A DNA stretch of 63,752 nt, from NCBI GenBank assembly GCA_002719335.1, contig PBHE01000050.1, positions 1 through 63,752 of the forward strand, written 5' to 3'. The notes under the pieces were generated by a model that was not told where the DNA came from, ran no database searches, and saw nothing but the letters and a program-made list of their open reading frames with translations. Shown piece by piece: positions 19,594 to 28,914 of the stretch. Each line of letters starts with the position of its first letter. Position 1 is the stretch's first letter. The DNA is from Acidimicrobiaceae bacterium. GTDB taxonomy: Bacteria > Actinomycetota > Acidimicrobiia > Acidimicrobiales > Poriferisodalaceae. The position numbers and the translations under genes were made by a program.

Positions 19594-20210
19594 TTGACGC
19601 GGTTCTCTTTGACTTCGATGGGGTTATTCGGCAATGGGACGAGCCGGACCTTTGGACCTTTGAAGCTGAAGCCGGCATCAAAAGTGGAACTGTATTCGCG
19701 GCAGCATTCGCCGCTGACCTCCACGACCCGCTTACGAGAGGAAAACTTACGTGGGGTCAATGGCGAAACGAAACCGAACGCAGGCTCGTCATCGACCACG
19801 GAGAATCGGTTCGTCCAATTGCCAAAAAGTTCTTCCAATTCGAAGGTCGAATCGATGCCGAAATGGTGGAACTCCTTGAAAGATTGCCATCGCAGCTTCG
19901 CGTAGGCCTCTTGACCAACAATCACGACCAATTTGAAGAATATCTGCAACGCATGGGCCTGGAAGATCGATTCGATGCGGTGATCAACACTCACCGAATC
20001 GGTGTCGCCAAACCGGACTCAGCCGCATACCTAACCGCAACGACTCAACTTGGAGTGGCACCAAAGCGTTGTCTTTTTATCGACGACCTAGAAGTGAACG
20101 TGGCTGGCGGACAAGCCGCGGGGCTGGTTTGCCACCACTTCCAGCACCGACAGGGGCTCATTCGATGTTTACAGGAATTAGGTATCGAACTAATCGACCT
20201 TCAGAAGTAG
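19590..20210 (+). CDS. HAD-superfamily hydrolase
   Basis: A 206-residue haloacid-dehalogenase-type phosphohydrolase. Motif I is DAVLFDFDGVI (nucleophile and acid/base Asp, residues 3-13), motif II VGLLTNNH, motif III lysine in GVAKPDSAAY, and motif IV CLFIDDLEVNV. The cap is a small helical insertion after motif I, as in subfamily IA. The ATG overlaps the nhaA stop (ATGA), implying coupled expression, though no functional link is obvious. Likely a phosphatase of small phosphorylated metabolites; substrate unknown. Confidence 0.88.
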   Translation: MIDAVLFDFDGVIRQWDEPDLWTFEAEAGIKSGTVFAAAFAADLHDPLTRGKLTWGQWRNETERRLVIDHGESVRPIAKKFFQFEGRIDAEMVELLERLPSQLRVGLLTNNHDQFEEYLQRMGLEDRFDAVINTHRIGVAKPDSAAYLTATTQLGVAPKRCLFIDDLEVNVAGGQAAGLVCHHFQHRQGLIRCLQELGIELIDLQK

Positions 20211-20337
20211 TTGCCGCGCACGCCACGTCTTCGTAGGCTTTTCGGTTGGTGCCAAAGCGCACCTTGCCGCGTCGGACCCCCGTCGGCCCAGATCGAAACG
20301 GCACCTTCTACCAATTGGGTCGAACTGAGAGGACACC

Positions 20338-22449
20338 GTGACGGCCATTCCCTATTTCGCGCTGATCGCTTCAGCATTAGCGCTCCTTCTTGCTTACTAC
20401 TTTGCTACGACAGTTATGAAGGCGGACGAAGGTACCGATCTGATGAAAGAGATCGGTCAGGCCATCCGTGAGGGAGCAATGGCCTTCCTCCGACGCGAGT
20501 ACCAGTGGGTTTCGGTCTTCGTGATCGCTATGTTCGTACTGCTCTTGGTAGTACCGATCGACGGAAGACCTTCGGCTTCATTTGCCTATTTGATGGGAGC
20601 ATTACTCTCGTCGATCGCCGGGTTCATTGGTATGCGAATCGCGACAGCGGCGAACACCAGAACAGCAAACGCGGCCCGCGAAGGCGCTGCAAAGGCTTTA
20701 CCCCTAGCTTTCAAAGGTGGTGCGGTCATGGGCTTCACCGTTGCTGGGTTGGCATTGCTTGGTATTTCTTTCAACTATTTGCTGTGGGTCACCTGGCTCG
20801 GTGTTGACAGCGCATTTCAGGTCGTAGCGGCGTTCGGGCTTGGTGCGAGCTCCATCGCCCTATTCGCTCGTATTGGTGGCGGTATTTTCACCAAAGCTGC
20901 CGACGTTGGGGGTGACCTAGTTGGAAAAGTTGAAGCTGGGATTCCCGAAGATGATCCCCGCAACCCAGCGACTATCGCAGACGCCGTTGGAGACAACGTT
21001 GGTGACGTCGCCGGAATGGGTGCCGACCTTTTCGAATCCTACGCTGGTTCGATAGTCGCCCCCATCGTGCTGGTGTCACTCCTCCTGTCCGGAGTTTTCA
21101 TTGAAGGCGACAAACTCCAAGTGTTCGGAGATTACGAATCACTGTTGATGTACCCGATTCTGATCGGAGCTCTCGGAATGATCGCGTCGATTGTCGGCGC
21201 TCTGCTTACCAGAGGCAAAGAAGGACGGAGTCTTTCAGCACAACTCCACACCGGCCAATACATCGCTATGGGCCTCACCGTTATCTTCACCATCGCGGGC
21301 ACCCAGTGGTTATTCGGCGGAGCATCCAAAGCTGATGGCTCTGACATTGTTCAAACACCTATCTATCTTGCGTTGACCATCATCACTGGCCTGCTTGGCG
21401 GATGGGCGATCGGGTTCGTATCGGAGTACTTCACCTCCGAGCATTACAAACCGGTGAAAGGCATCGCAGCACAGTCAGAAACTGGCGCTGCGACAGTCGC
21501 CATCGAGGGCATCGCTCAAGGCAAACTTTCCACGCTTCCATCGGTCGTTGTGGTCGTAACGATGATCGGTCTTTCCTACTGGTTTGGCGGCGCGGCGTTC
21601 GGCCAAACGGGAGACGTGATCGGACTCTACGGTGTCTCACTGGCCGCAATCGGCATGTTGGCCGTCACTGGCGTCATCGTGGCGGTGGATGCCTATGGCC
21701 CTATCGCTGACAACGCAGGCGGTATAGCTGAGATGGCTCAACTTCCGTCTGAAGTGCGCGATGTGACTGACCGTCTTGACGCGCTTGGTAACACCACCGC
21801 GGCTATCGCGAAGGGTTTCGCAGTCGGATCCGCGGCAGTGACCGCGCTCGCTTTGTTCAAAGCGTTCAGCCTTACCGCAGGTGCAGAAGTCAACCTCGAT
21901 ATCAATGACACCGCGGTGACTATCGGTCTGTTCCTTGGAGCGATGACGCCATTCATTTTTGCGGCAATGACAATGTCATCGGTCGGTCGGGCAGCTCAAG
22001 CGATGATCGTTGAGGTGAGGCGACAATTCGCCGAAATCCCCGGACTGCGAGAAGGGCGACCAGGAGTCAAGCCCGACAGTCGTCGCTGTGTCGACATCTC
22101 GACCCAAGCAGCTTTGCGCGAAATGCTTTTACCGGGAGGCCTAGCGATTGTTTTGCCGCTCGCTATTGGATTCATCGATGTCAACGCCCTTGGCGGATTC
22201 CTAGCGGGCGCGGTCGTTACTGGCTTCCTAATGGCCATCTACATGGCGAACGCTGGTGGAGCCTGGGACAACGCAAAGAAGTACATCGAAGCTGGGGCAC
22301 ACGGTGGTAAAGGCACCGACGCGCATTCTGCTGCCGTGGTTGGCGACACAATCGGTGACCCATTCAAAGACACCTCAGGACCGGCCATGAACATTCTCAT
22401 CAAAGTTATGACGATCGTCTCGTTGGTCTTCGTTCCTGCATTTATTTGA
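20338..22449 (+). CDS. hppA: Membrane-bound ion-pumping pyrophosphatase
   Basis: A 703-residue integral membrane pyrophosphatase with about 16 helices that uses PPi hydrolysis to pump H+ or Na+. The substrate site is seen in FTKAADVGGDLVGKVE and NPATIADAVGDNVGDVAGMG (about residues 185-230) and in the C-terminal GKGTDAHSAAVVGDTIGDPF. The diagnostic stretch GNTTAAIAKGF has Ala, not Lys, after NTT, which is the mark of the K+-dependent group. GTG at 20338 follows AGAGGACACC, a fair ribosome site. H+ versus Na+ specificity cannot be told by eye. Together with NhaA it points to active sodium and proton management. Confidence 0.96.
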   Translation: MTAIPYFALIASALALLLAYYFATTVMKADEGTDLMKEIGQAIREGAMAFLRREYQWVSVFVIAMFVLLLVVPIDGRPSASFAYLMGALLSSIAGFIGMRIATAANTRTANAAREGAAKALPLAFKGGAVMGFTVAGLALLGISFNYLLWVTWLGVDSAFQVVAAFGLGASSIALFARIGGGIFTKAADVGGDLVGKVEAGIPEDDPRNPATIADAVGDNVGDVAGMGADLFESYAGSIVAPIVLVSLLLSGVFIEGDKLQVFGDYESLLMYPILIGALGMIASIVGALLTRGKEGRSLSAQLHTGQYIAMGLTVIFTIAGTQWLFGGASKADGSDIVQTPIYLALTIITGLLGGWAIGFVSEYFTSEHYKPVKGIAAQSETGAATVAIEGIAQGKLSTLPSVVVVVTMIGLSYWFGGAAFGQTGDVIGLYGVSLAAIGMLAVTGVIVAVDAYGPIADNAGGIAEMAQLPSEVRDVTDRLDALGNTTAAIAKGFAVGSAAVTALALFKAFSLTAGAEVNLDINDTAVTIGLFLGAMTPFIFAAMTMSSVGRAAQAMIVEVRRQFAEIPGLREGRPGVKPDSRRCVDISTQAALREMLLPGGLAIVLPLAIGFIDVNALGGFLAGAVVTGFLMAIYMANAGGAWDNAKKYIEAGAHGGKGTDAHSAAVVGDTIGDPFKDTSGPAMNILIKVMTIVSLVFVPAFI

Positions 22450-22532
22450 TTAACGATTCCGGCGCCCGGGTTACTTTCGAAAACGGAGGTAACTCCGGCG
22501 TCGGTGCGTCATCCATCGCTCTCGTGTGGGCG

Positions 22533-22538
22533 TAGCCT
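22533..22538 (+). promoter_or_regulatory. Probable leaderless -10 box for the short-chain dehydrogenase
   Basis: TAGCCT followed by 6 bases and ATG at 22545, with no Shine-Dalgarno site between. Same layout as the boxes at 12563, 30744, 37254 and 51158. Inferred. Confidence 0.4.
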
Positions 22539-22544
22539 TCGTGA

Positions 22545-23351
22545 ATGGATCTCCGAAACGCACGGGTATTAATTACTGGCGCCAGCCGAGGGATAGGCGC
22601 GGCGATGGCTCGAGCCTTCGCTGACGCAGGAGCGCGCGTCGCACTGACAGCGCGGTCGGTGGAAGATATTGGGGCTCTAGCAGACGAACTTGGCGGCTCT
22701 TCGTATCCTCTCGACCTCACTGATTCCGACCAGCTTGACGGATTTATCCAACGCGTCGAGGCCGACGATGGACCGGTGGATGTGTTGGCCAACAACGCGG
22801 GAATCGAAACCCAAGATTATGTGGAAGATATAGCCGAAGATCTTCTCGCTCAGGTCCTTGCAACTAACCTGCTCGCCCCGTTACGACTGACCCGCCAAGC
22901 CTTACCCGGCATGATTCAACGGGGAGAAGGCCATCTCCTCTACACCTCCTCTCTCGCCGCTATAACACCGGCCCCCGGGCTCGCCCCCTACTGCGCGTCT
23001 AAAGCCGGACTCACTCGCTTTGCTGAAAGCCTGCGCATGGAAATCAAAAACACCGGCGTCCAGATCACCACGATGCATCTGGGTCCTGTTGACACCGGTA
23101 TGTGGGAACGAGTGACCGAAAACCCCGCGTTTGATGCCGCCCAAAAACGGCTGCGACAACTCAGAATGCTCGCGAATGTCACCCCTGAGAAAGTTGCGTC
23201 TGACGCAGTTCAGGCGGTACTCACAGGAAAACGAGAAGTCCGTCACCCCAAACGCCTATGGGGGACGATGGCGATAGCCGCTTTGCCGGGACGAGTCACC
23301 GAGTTCTTGGTCGGTGGGGTCGACTATCGGTCGCACAAAAACCCGCAGTGA
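22545..23351 (+). CDS. Short-chain dehydrogenase/reductase
   Basis: A 268-residue classical SDR. The NAD(P)-binding motif is VLITGASRGIGAAMARAFAD (residues 8-27); NNAGIE is the structural motif; the catalytic set is Ser in LYTSSLAAI and the YCASKAG pair (Tyr and Lys). Arg after TGAS and the lack of an acidic residue at the end of the second strand (ALTARS) favour NADPH. The C-terminal part, RLWGTMAIAALPGRVTEF, looks like those of acyl-lipid or ketoacyl reductase relatives. Own leaderless-type promoter. Substrate not determinable. Confidence 0.9.
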   Translation: MDLRNARVLITGASRGIGAAMARAFADAGARVALTARSVEDIGALADELGGSSYPLDLTDSDQLDGFIQRVEADDGPVDVLANNAGIETQDYVEDIAEDLLAQVLATNLLAPLRLTRQALPGMIQRGEGHLLYTSSLAAITPAPGLAPYCASKAGLTRFAESLRMEIKNTGVQITTMHLGPVDTGMWERVTENPAFDAAQKRLRQLRMLANVTPEKVASDAVQAVLTGKREVRHPKRLWGTMAIAALPGRVTEFLVGGVDYRSHKNPQ

Positions 23352-23704
23352 ATGCGCTCATTGCCCAGTGCAGTTCGACTCTTGCCGCAGAGATGAGTTC
23401 CCATTCGAACCCTGTCCCCTCGCCCTACTGGATCCAGGTGACCGAATCGGACAGGGAGTGAGCAAGAAGCTAGAAGCGCGACGAACCAGGCTTGCTAACG
23501 CGTCTAACGATGCCGTTACTAACTGATTGGGTACCTCGAGATTCGAACCCGCGACCCTCACCTTGGCAAGGTGGGACGCCCTGTTGCGCCGACCTGCGGA
23601 AACACCCCGAAACCTCCCCCGACCTGCTGTTCTGGTTGATCGCTGGTTCGCGCTGTTTTGTGACGTCTCGCGGCATGTACACGGCCTGCAGACGGTCACT
23701 GCTG
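23352..23704. other. Intergenic stretch between the dehydrogenase and DUF368 genes
   Basis: About 350 bp with no confident protein gene. Its only recognisable content is the degenerate tRNA-Gly on the minus strand at about 23529-23580. In-frame codons upstream of the DUF368 start are open to 23492, but that stretch reads through the tRNA remnant, so I treat it as non-coding. Confidence 0.5.
23529..23580 (-). pseudogene. Degenerate tRNA-Gly(GCC), 3' part only
   Basis: On the minus strand the anticodon loop TTGCCAA (anticodon GCC, at 23565-23567) is flanked by CCACC and GGTGA, and the T-arm carries GGGTTCGAATC. The 3' acceptor end would be GGTACCC. Faults are clear: the T stem GCGGG/CTCGA has a mismatch and a wobble, the anticodon stem has an outer mismatch, and the D-arm and 5' acceptor strand that should read near GGGTACC with an AGCTCAG-like stem are not present. 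It looks like a decayed or truncated tRNA gene, possibly an old integration scar. A functional but odd tRNA is less likely. Confidence 0.5.
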
Positions 23705-24658
23705 ATGGCGTCGAGGGGTGTCCTTGGTACGGTCCACTATGTGTGGCGAACGATCACGACACAAATGTTTCGAGGTTTCTGCATGGGAGCCGCGGACATA
23801 GTCCCAGGTGTTTCCGGCGGAACCGTCGCACTTCTCTTAGGTATTTACGACCGTCTGATCGAACAAATCAAGTCGATATCGACTGCCCTCAGCAAAGTAG
23901 GACGCGGTGATTTCGTGGGTTTTAAGCAACGAATCGGTGCTGTCGACTGGTCGTTCCTTATCAGTCTTTTGATCGGAATAATGCTGGGCGTCGCCGTGCT
24001 GATTTCTTGGCTCCGCGACCAAATTCGAGAGCATCCGGTCAACGTCTCTGCGGTCTTCTTTGGACTTGTCGCAGCGTCAGCATTGGTGGCACGACGCGAA
24101 ATAGTTCAATGGTGTCGCTCCCGATATTTAATCTTCATTGGTAGTGCCGGGCTGACCTTTGGTTTGCTCGGACTTAGATCTGGCAGCATCGAAAACCCGA
24201 CAATGATCGTCGTGCTGCTCGCAGGTGCTCTCGCCATATGCGCGATGATTCTGCCGGGAATCAGCGGCTCTTTTCTCCTCCTAACAATTGGTCTCTACGA
24301 CCACCTCATGGGAGTCATAGAACGCCGAGATTTCGGCGTTCTGATGCTCTACGCTCTCGGAGCAATAGTCGGCCTATGTGTGTTTAGTCATTTCCTTCAC
24401 TGGCTCCTGAGTCGCTACCGCGACTATGTCGTTGCTGGCCTTTTAGGACTGATGACAGGCTCGCTGAGAGTGCTATGGCCGTGGCCTACAACCGACGGAG
24501 GAATCGAAGACACACGACTGGGAATTCCGAACCTCGACGAGCTATCTGGAGCATTAATCGCAGCAGTACTGGGGGCTATCGGTCTCGTGGGATTAGTTCA
24601 GGTAGCGGCCCGGTTTGGGAATTTTGATGTGGATGATGCGTTGGAAAGCTCTTCGTGA
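23705..24658 (+). CDS. DUF368 membrane protein, probable undecaprenyl-phosphate translocase
   Basis: A 317-residue membrane protein with about 8-9 helices. The DUF368 signature is at the start (MFRGFCMGAADIVPGVSGGT, residues about 15-34) and repeated in the middle as MILPGISGSFLLLTIGLYD, consistent with an inverted-repeat fold. DUF368 (PopT) and DedA proteins have been reported as flippases that recycle undecaprenyl phosphate for cell-wall synthesis; the role here is by family. The start at ATG 23705 keeps a short N-terminus like relatives; upstream open codons run through a tRNA remnant. The gene stands alone, 86 bp before topA. Confidence 0.85.
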   Translation: MASRGVLGTVHYVWRTITTQMFRGFCMGAADIVPGVSGGTVALLLGIYDRLIEQIKSISTALSKVGRGDFVGFKQRIGAVDWSFLISLLIGIMLGVAVLISWLRDQIREHPVNVSAVFFGLVAASALVARREIVQWCRSRYLIFIGSAGLTFGLLGLRSGSIENPTMIVVLLAGALAICAMILPGISGSFLLLTIGLYDHLMGVIERRDFGVLMLYALGAIVGLCVFSHFLHWLLSRYRDYVVAGLLGLMTGSLRVLWPWPTTDGGIEDTRLGIPNLDELSGALIAAVLGAIGLVGLVQVAARFGNFDVDDALESSS

Positions 24659-24744
24659 CCGGTACCGTCCGCGAGCAGGGCGTGAATTATTTCTGTACGC
24701 CAAAAGTTGACACCCACCCAACTGATAGGGAATAACTAGTCGCT

Positions 24745-27453
24745 GTGCCAAAGTCTCTGGTTATCGTCGAATCGCCTGCCAAGGCCCGTACCATCGCGGG
24801 TTTTTTAGGTCCGGAATTCGTGGTTGAATCGTCGATTGGTCACATTCGCGACTTACCCAAGGGCGCGAGCGAAGTCCCGAAGGCCTATAAGGCCGAGTCG
24901 TGGGCGAATCTCGGAGTCGACGTCAACAATGACTTCAAACCCCTATATGTCGTGAGCGCTCGCGCCAAAGACCAAGTCAAACATCTGAAAGCTCTTCTCA
25001 AAGAAGCCGACGAGCTCTACCTGGCCACCGACGAAGACAGAGAGGGAGAAGCAATCGCCTGGCATTTGCTTGAAGTACTCAATCCCACGGTTCCGGTTAA
25101 ACGCATGGTCTTTCACGAAATCACAGAGAAGGCCATTCTCGAAGCTATCGATTCCCCGCGAGAACTTGATCGCCGACTTGTTGACGCACAAGAGGCTCGA
25201 CGAATATTCGATCGGCTGTACGGATATGAAGTCTCCCCAGTCATGTGGAAAAAGGTGCGCCCCCGACTGTCGGCGGGCCGCGTCCAGAGCGTTGCGAATC
25301 GCCTCGTAGTTGAACGTGAACGGGAACGCATAGCGTTCATCTCAGCCGCTTATTCGAGTATCGAAGCGGACTTTGCTGCAGATATCGCATTTTCGGGAGC
25401 CTTGGTAACTCTTGAAGGCCGCAGATTGGCAACTGGTCGCGATTTCGACGATAACGGTCGTCTCACTCGTGAAGAAGCGGTCGTACTCGAGGCTGAGACC
25501 GCTGAGCGATTAGCGGCCGATCTTGCCACTTGTCCCTTCGCCGTTCAATCTGTTGACGCGAAGCCTTATCGCCGCAGGCCTTCCCCCCCGTTTATCACCT
25601 CGACGCTTCAACAAGAAGCTGGGCGTAGATTCGGGTTTTCGGCGTCTAGGGCAATGCAAGCAGCGCAGCGACTATACGAGAACGGTTACATCACCTATAT
25701 GAGAACGGACAGCACGACGCTGTCCGCGGAGGCGCTCAGCACCGCCAGAACTCTCATCAAGGAACGTTACGGGTCACAGAACGTGCCGAGTGACACTCGG
25801 GTGTACAGCAAGAAAGTCAAAAATGCTCAAGAAGCTCATGAGGCCATTCGTCCGGCCGGGCAAGTATGGAAAACGCCTGAAGAAATAGCCGGTGAAGTTG
25901 CGGGGGACGCTGCTCGCGTCTACGAACTCATTTGGCGTAGAGCAGTCGCTAGTCAAATGACCGACGCGACTGGCCAGACCGTCACTATTCGTCTTGAAGG
26001 ATCAACGACCGACGCGAGGGCCGTTGAATTTAGCTCTAGCGGGACCGTGATTAGCGAACCAGGTTTCCGCCTTGCGTATGTTCAGGACTCAGACGATGAA
26101 GAGGAACCTCAACTCCCCAACCTTTCCAAAGGTGATGTTGTCAGCTGTTTAACGTTGATCGCACGCAATCACGACACCAGCCCACCTGCTCGCTACACCG
26201 AGGCGACGCTTGTTCGGCGTCTTGAAGAACTGGGAGTGGGGCGTCCCAGTACCTATGCCAGCATCATGGAAACCATTCAGGCGCGTGGTTACGTCTGGAA
26301 GAAGGGATCTGCTCTGGTCCCGGAACTGACAGCATTCGCCACTGTGGGCCTTATGGAAGGTCACTTCGCCCATCTCGTTGATTACGCGCTTACTGCTCGA
26401 ATGGAAGATGACCTTGACGACATCGCAAATGGCGAAATTGATGCCGCTCCATGGCTCACCGAGTTTTACTTCGGTGGCATGGAAGTCGAAGGGGACCGGT
26501 TGCCAGGACTCCGCGACCTTGTATCAGATGATCACTTATCGGCCATCGACGCCGCCGAAATCAACACCCTTCCGATTGGTGTGGATGAGAACGGTGAAAT
26601 TGTTGTCGCCAAAGTCGGGAGATACGCCCCCTACCTAAAACGAGGGGAGGAGACCCGGCCGCTCCCAGCTGAAGTCGCTCCCGACGAGATCACTCTTGAG
26701 ATGGCTATAGCAATTTTGGAAACGCCTGAGGAACGAGTACTTGGCTCTGATCCTGGAACAGGACTAGAAATAATCGCCAGACCTGGGCGATTCGGACCTT
26801 ACGTTTCGTTGGGTCGTCCTGACGAGTCTGATGAGAAGCCAAAAACGGCGTCACTGTTTGCGTCAATGAAACTCGAAACGTTGACCCTTGACCAAGCGAC
26901 ACAACTCTTAAGTCTTCCCCGAATAGTTGGGACTCACCCCGAAGATCAAGAGGACATCACTGTTCAAAATGGTCGTTATGGTCCGTATCTGCAAAAGGGT
27001 GGTGACAGTCGAAGCCTTGAAACTGAAGACCAACTGTTCACGTTGACGCTTGACCAAGCGCTCACAATCTTGGCGCAGCCAAAACGCCGCCGGGGGCAAG
27101 TAGCGAAACCTCCTCTCAAAGAGTTAGGTGTTGACCCGGTTAGCGGAAACCCGATGGTTCTTAAAGATGGACGGTTCGGGCCCTACGTGACCGACGGTGA
27201 GTACAACGCATCTCTGCGCAAAGATGATGATGTTGAGACGATTACCGCCGACAGAGCAGCCGAGTTGCTCCAGATTCGACGGGAGAGCGGTCCGGCGAAG
27301 AAAAAGGCTGGGGCGAAGAAAAAGGCTGGGGCGAAGAAAAAGGCTGGGGCGAAGAAAAAGGCTGGGGCGAAGAAAAAGGCTGGGGCAAAGAAAGTCGGGA
27401 AGAGCACCGATGAGTTCCTGGCTGATCTAGAGCGCCGTCGCGGGTCCGACTGA
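24745..27453 (+). CDS. topA: DNA topoisomerase I
   Basis: Type IA topoisomerase of 902 residues that relaxes negative supercoils. The Toprim domain shows KSLVIVESPAKARTIAGFLG at the start and ATDEDREGEAIAWHLLE (about 96-112); the active-site tyrosine is in NGYITYMRTDSTTLS (about Y319). No Cys4 zinc fingers are seen; instead four C-terminal Topo repeats of the GRFGPYV/GRYGPYL kind occur between about 610 and 830, as in actinobacteria. The tail (about 850-880) is a lysine-rich repeat array followed by KVGKSTDEF. The start is GTG at 24745. Alone on its strand, no operon partner. Confidence 0.97.
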   Translation: MPKSLVIVESPAKARTIAGFLGPEFVVESSIGHIRDLPKGASEVPKAYKAESWANLGVDVNNDFKPLYVVSARAKDQVKHLKALLKEADELYLATDEDREGEAIAWHLLEVLNPTVPVKRMVFHEITEKAILEAIDSPRELDRRLVDAQEARRIFDRLYGYEVSPVMWKKVRPRLSAGRVQSVANRLVVERERERIAFISAAYSSIEADFAADIAFSGALVTLEGRRLATGRDFDDNGRLTREEAVVLEAETAERLAADLATCPFAVQSVDAKPYRRRPSPPFITSTLQQEAGRRFGFSASRAMQAAQRLYENGYITYMRTDSTTLSAEALSTARTLIKERYGSQNVPSDTRVYSKKVKNAQEAHEAIRPAGQVWKTPEEIAGEVAGDAARVYELIWRRAVASQMTDATGQTVTIRLEGSTTDARAVEFSSSGTVISEPGFRLAYVQDSDDEEEPQLPNLSKGDVVSCLTLIARNHDTSPPARYTEATLVRRLEELGVGRPSTYASIMETIQARGYVWKKGSALVPELTAFATVGLMEGHFAHLVDYALTARMEDDLDDIANGEIDAAPWLTEFYFGGMEVEGDRLPGLRDLVSDDHLSAIDAAEINTLPIGVDENGEIVVAKVGRYAPYLKRGEETRPLPAEVAPDEITLEMAIAILETPEERVLGSDPGTGLEIIARPGRFGPYVSLGRPDESDEKPKTASLFASMKLETLTLDQATQLLSLPRIVGTHPEDQEDITVQNGRYGPYLQKGGDSRSLETEDQLFTLTLDQALTILAQPKRRRGQVAKPPLKELGVDPVSGNPMVLKDGRFGPYVTDGEYNASLRKDDDVETITADRAAELLQIRRESGPAKKKAGAKKKAGAKKKAGAKKKAGAKKKAGAKKVGKSTDEFLADLERRRGSD
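27295..27384 (+). repeat. Five perfect tandem 18-bp repeats in the topA tail
   Basis: GCGAAGAAAAAGGCTGGG repeats exactly five times and is followed by a diverged partial copy (GCAAAGAAAGTCGGG). It encodes AKKKAG five times, a basic DNA-contacting tail. Perfect identity suggests recent expansion by slippage. Confidence 0.95.
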
Positions 27454-27555
27454 CCTCAACCTACAAGTCAGAAATCTAGAGAAAAGCGAAGCGTGCGCAC
27501 CATCCCTTAGCCTTACTAGCTAATAAAATGGCATCTACCCCTCTGAATCTTTCGT

Positions 27556-28914
27556 ATGAATGACCTAGCCGCACCCGCACCTAATGGCGATGAGAGCCGA
27601 CTTAGTCGATCGCACCCCGTGTTTGGTAGCCCGGAGTTTCTTCGTCTTTGGATTGCACAAATAGTCAGTGCCTTCGGAGACTGGATTGGGTTTCTAGCGA
27701 TTATTGAAATCGCTCGACGCATTGGGGGAGACCAACCAGGGTCAGCAATTGCTTTGGTGATGTTGGCGCGTGTGTTGCCAGGATTTTTCCTCGCGTCAGT
27801 TGGTGGGATCATCGTCGACCGAGTTAATCGCAAACGGCTGTTGATTGGCTGCGACATCTTGCGTGCCGGGGTGCTGCTCACGATCCCGCTGATCGAGCGC
27901 GTATGGGGATTAGTGCTCGCTTCACTGCTGCTTGAACTTGCTACTTCACTTTGGGGACCCGCGAAAGAAGCCATTGTTCCGAACCTGGTACCAAAAGAAC
28001 AGTTAACAGCGGCAAACTCGTTATCTCTTATAGCGGCGTATGGCACTTTTCCTTTGGCCGCGGGAGCCTTCATCGGCCTTGCCAAGTTCGCTGAATGGCT
28101 AGGAGGAAGCAGCATCGGTCAAGTCGAGTGGGCGTTGGCTCTAGATGCCCTGACGTTCCTCATTGCTGCGGCCCTTATCGCCACCTTGCCGCTGCTTAAG
28201 CATCGCCGTGACAGAGACAAGGCCACTTCAATTGATTTGTCGCAAGGGATAAGGGAACTTCGCGAAGGGTGGAGCTATATCGCAATAAGCCCTCAGGTAA
28301 GGGCTGTTCTCGTTGGCCTGGGAACCGGCATGATCGGCGGAGGGATGCTGATCCCTTTAGGCGCAGTTTTCAATGACGTGGTCTTAGGGGCCGGCAACGC
28401 TGGATTCGGAACCATTCTGGTCACCTTGGGCTTGGGAGTAGCGGTCGGGGTCACGGCTCTATCAGCGATACAACGACGATTGGACAAAGAGCACACTTTC
28501 GTTGCATCGGTATTCGGATCAGGAATATGTCTGCTTTTCGCAGTGACGAGTTCAGACACATTCCTCACTCTGGCTGGTGTTTTTGCAATGGGCATCTTCG
28601 CTGGGTCGGTGTATGTCTTGGGTTTCACTCTCCTCCATGAAAATGTTGAGGAACAACTGAGAGGGCGAGTATTCAGCGCGTTGTACACACTCGTGCGCTT
28701 TTGCTTGCTTTTGTCGATCACCGTTGGAGGATTTCTTTCCGATGGTTTCAATTGGCTTTTTGACGTGCTCTTCGACAACGAAGTCACTGTGGGATCATGG
28801 GCCATGGCTCTACCCGGTGTTCGGGGGGCCTTATGGATGGCGAGCAGCTTTATGCTGATCGCATCTGTACTTGCGTGGATTTCCCTGCGCGTCCCCGAAA
28901 AGAAGTCCTCATGA
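27556..28914 (+). CDS. Major facilitator superfamily transporter
   Basis: A 452-residue MFS protein with about 12 helices. Helix 1 is FLRLWIAQIVSAFGDWIGFL; the loop 2-3 signature is present as GGIIVDRVNRKRLL (motif A-like, about 80-93). The two six-helix halves are joined by a polar loop with LLKHRRDRDKATSIDLSQ (near 215-232). It belongs to the EntS/MFS_3-like exporters, which carry siderophores, macrolides or other drugs; substrate unknown here. The stop overlaps tmk by ATGA, so it is the first gene of MFS-tmk-holB. No regulator is adjacent. Confidence 0.88.
   Translation: MNDLAAPAPNGDESRLSRSHPVFGSPEFLRLWIAQIVSAFGDWIGFLAIIEIARRIGGDQPGSAIALVMLARVLPGFFLASVGGIIVDRVNRKRLLIGCDILRAGVLLTIPLIERVWGLVLASLLLELATSLWGPAKEAIVPNLVPKEQLTAANSLSLIAAYGTFPLAAGAFIGLAKFAEWLGGSSIGQVEWALALDALTFLIAAALIATLPLLKHRRDRDKATSIDLSQGIRELREGWSYIAISPQVRAVLVGLGTGMIGGGMLIPLGAVFNDVVLGAGNAGFGTILVTLGLGVAVGVTALSAIQRRLDKEHTFVASVFGSGICLLFAVTSSDTFLTLAGVFAMGIFAGSVYVLGFTLLHENVEEQLRGRVFSALYTLVRFCLLLSITVGGFLSDGFNWLFDVLFDNEVTVGSWAMALPGVRGALWMASSFMLIASVLAWISLRVPEKKSS

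Noticed and set aside
23395-23470. Second tRNA-like piece (TTCGAACCC and CTGGATCCAG)
   Set aside because: T stem does not pair and no acceptor or D-arm; likely coincidence.
23492-23704. N-terminal extension of the DUF368 gene by about 71 codons
   Set aside because: It translates through the degenerate tRNA-Gly (the RDSNPRPSPWQ pattern is the known artefact of tRNA translation).
27295-27384. CRISPR-like tandem array
   Set aside because: No spacers; it is in-frame coding repeat of 18 bp in topA.
27183-27407. Minus-strand frame with FFAPA repeats
   Set aside because: It is the antisense image of the topA repeat array.
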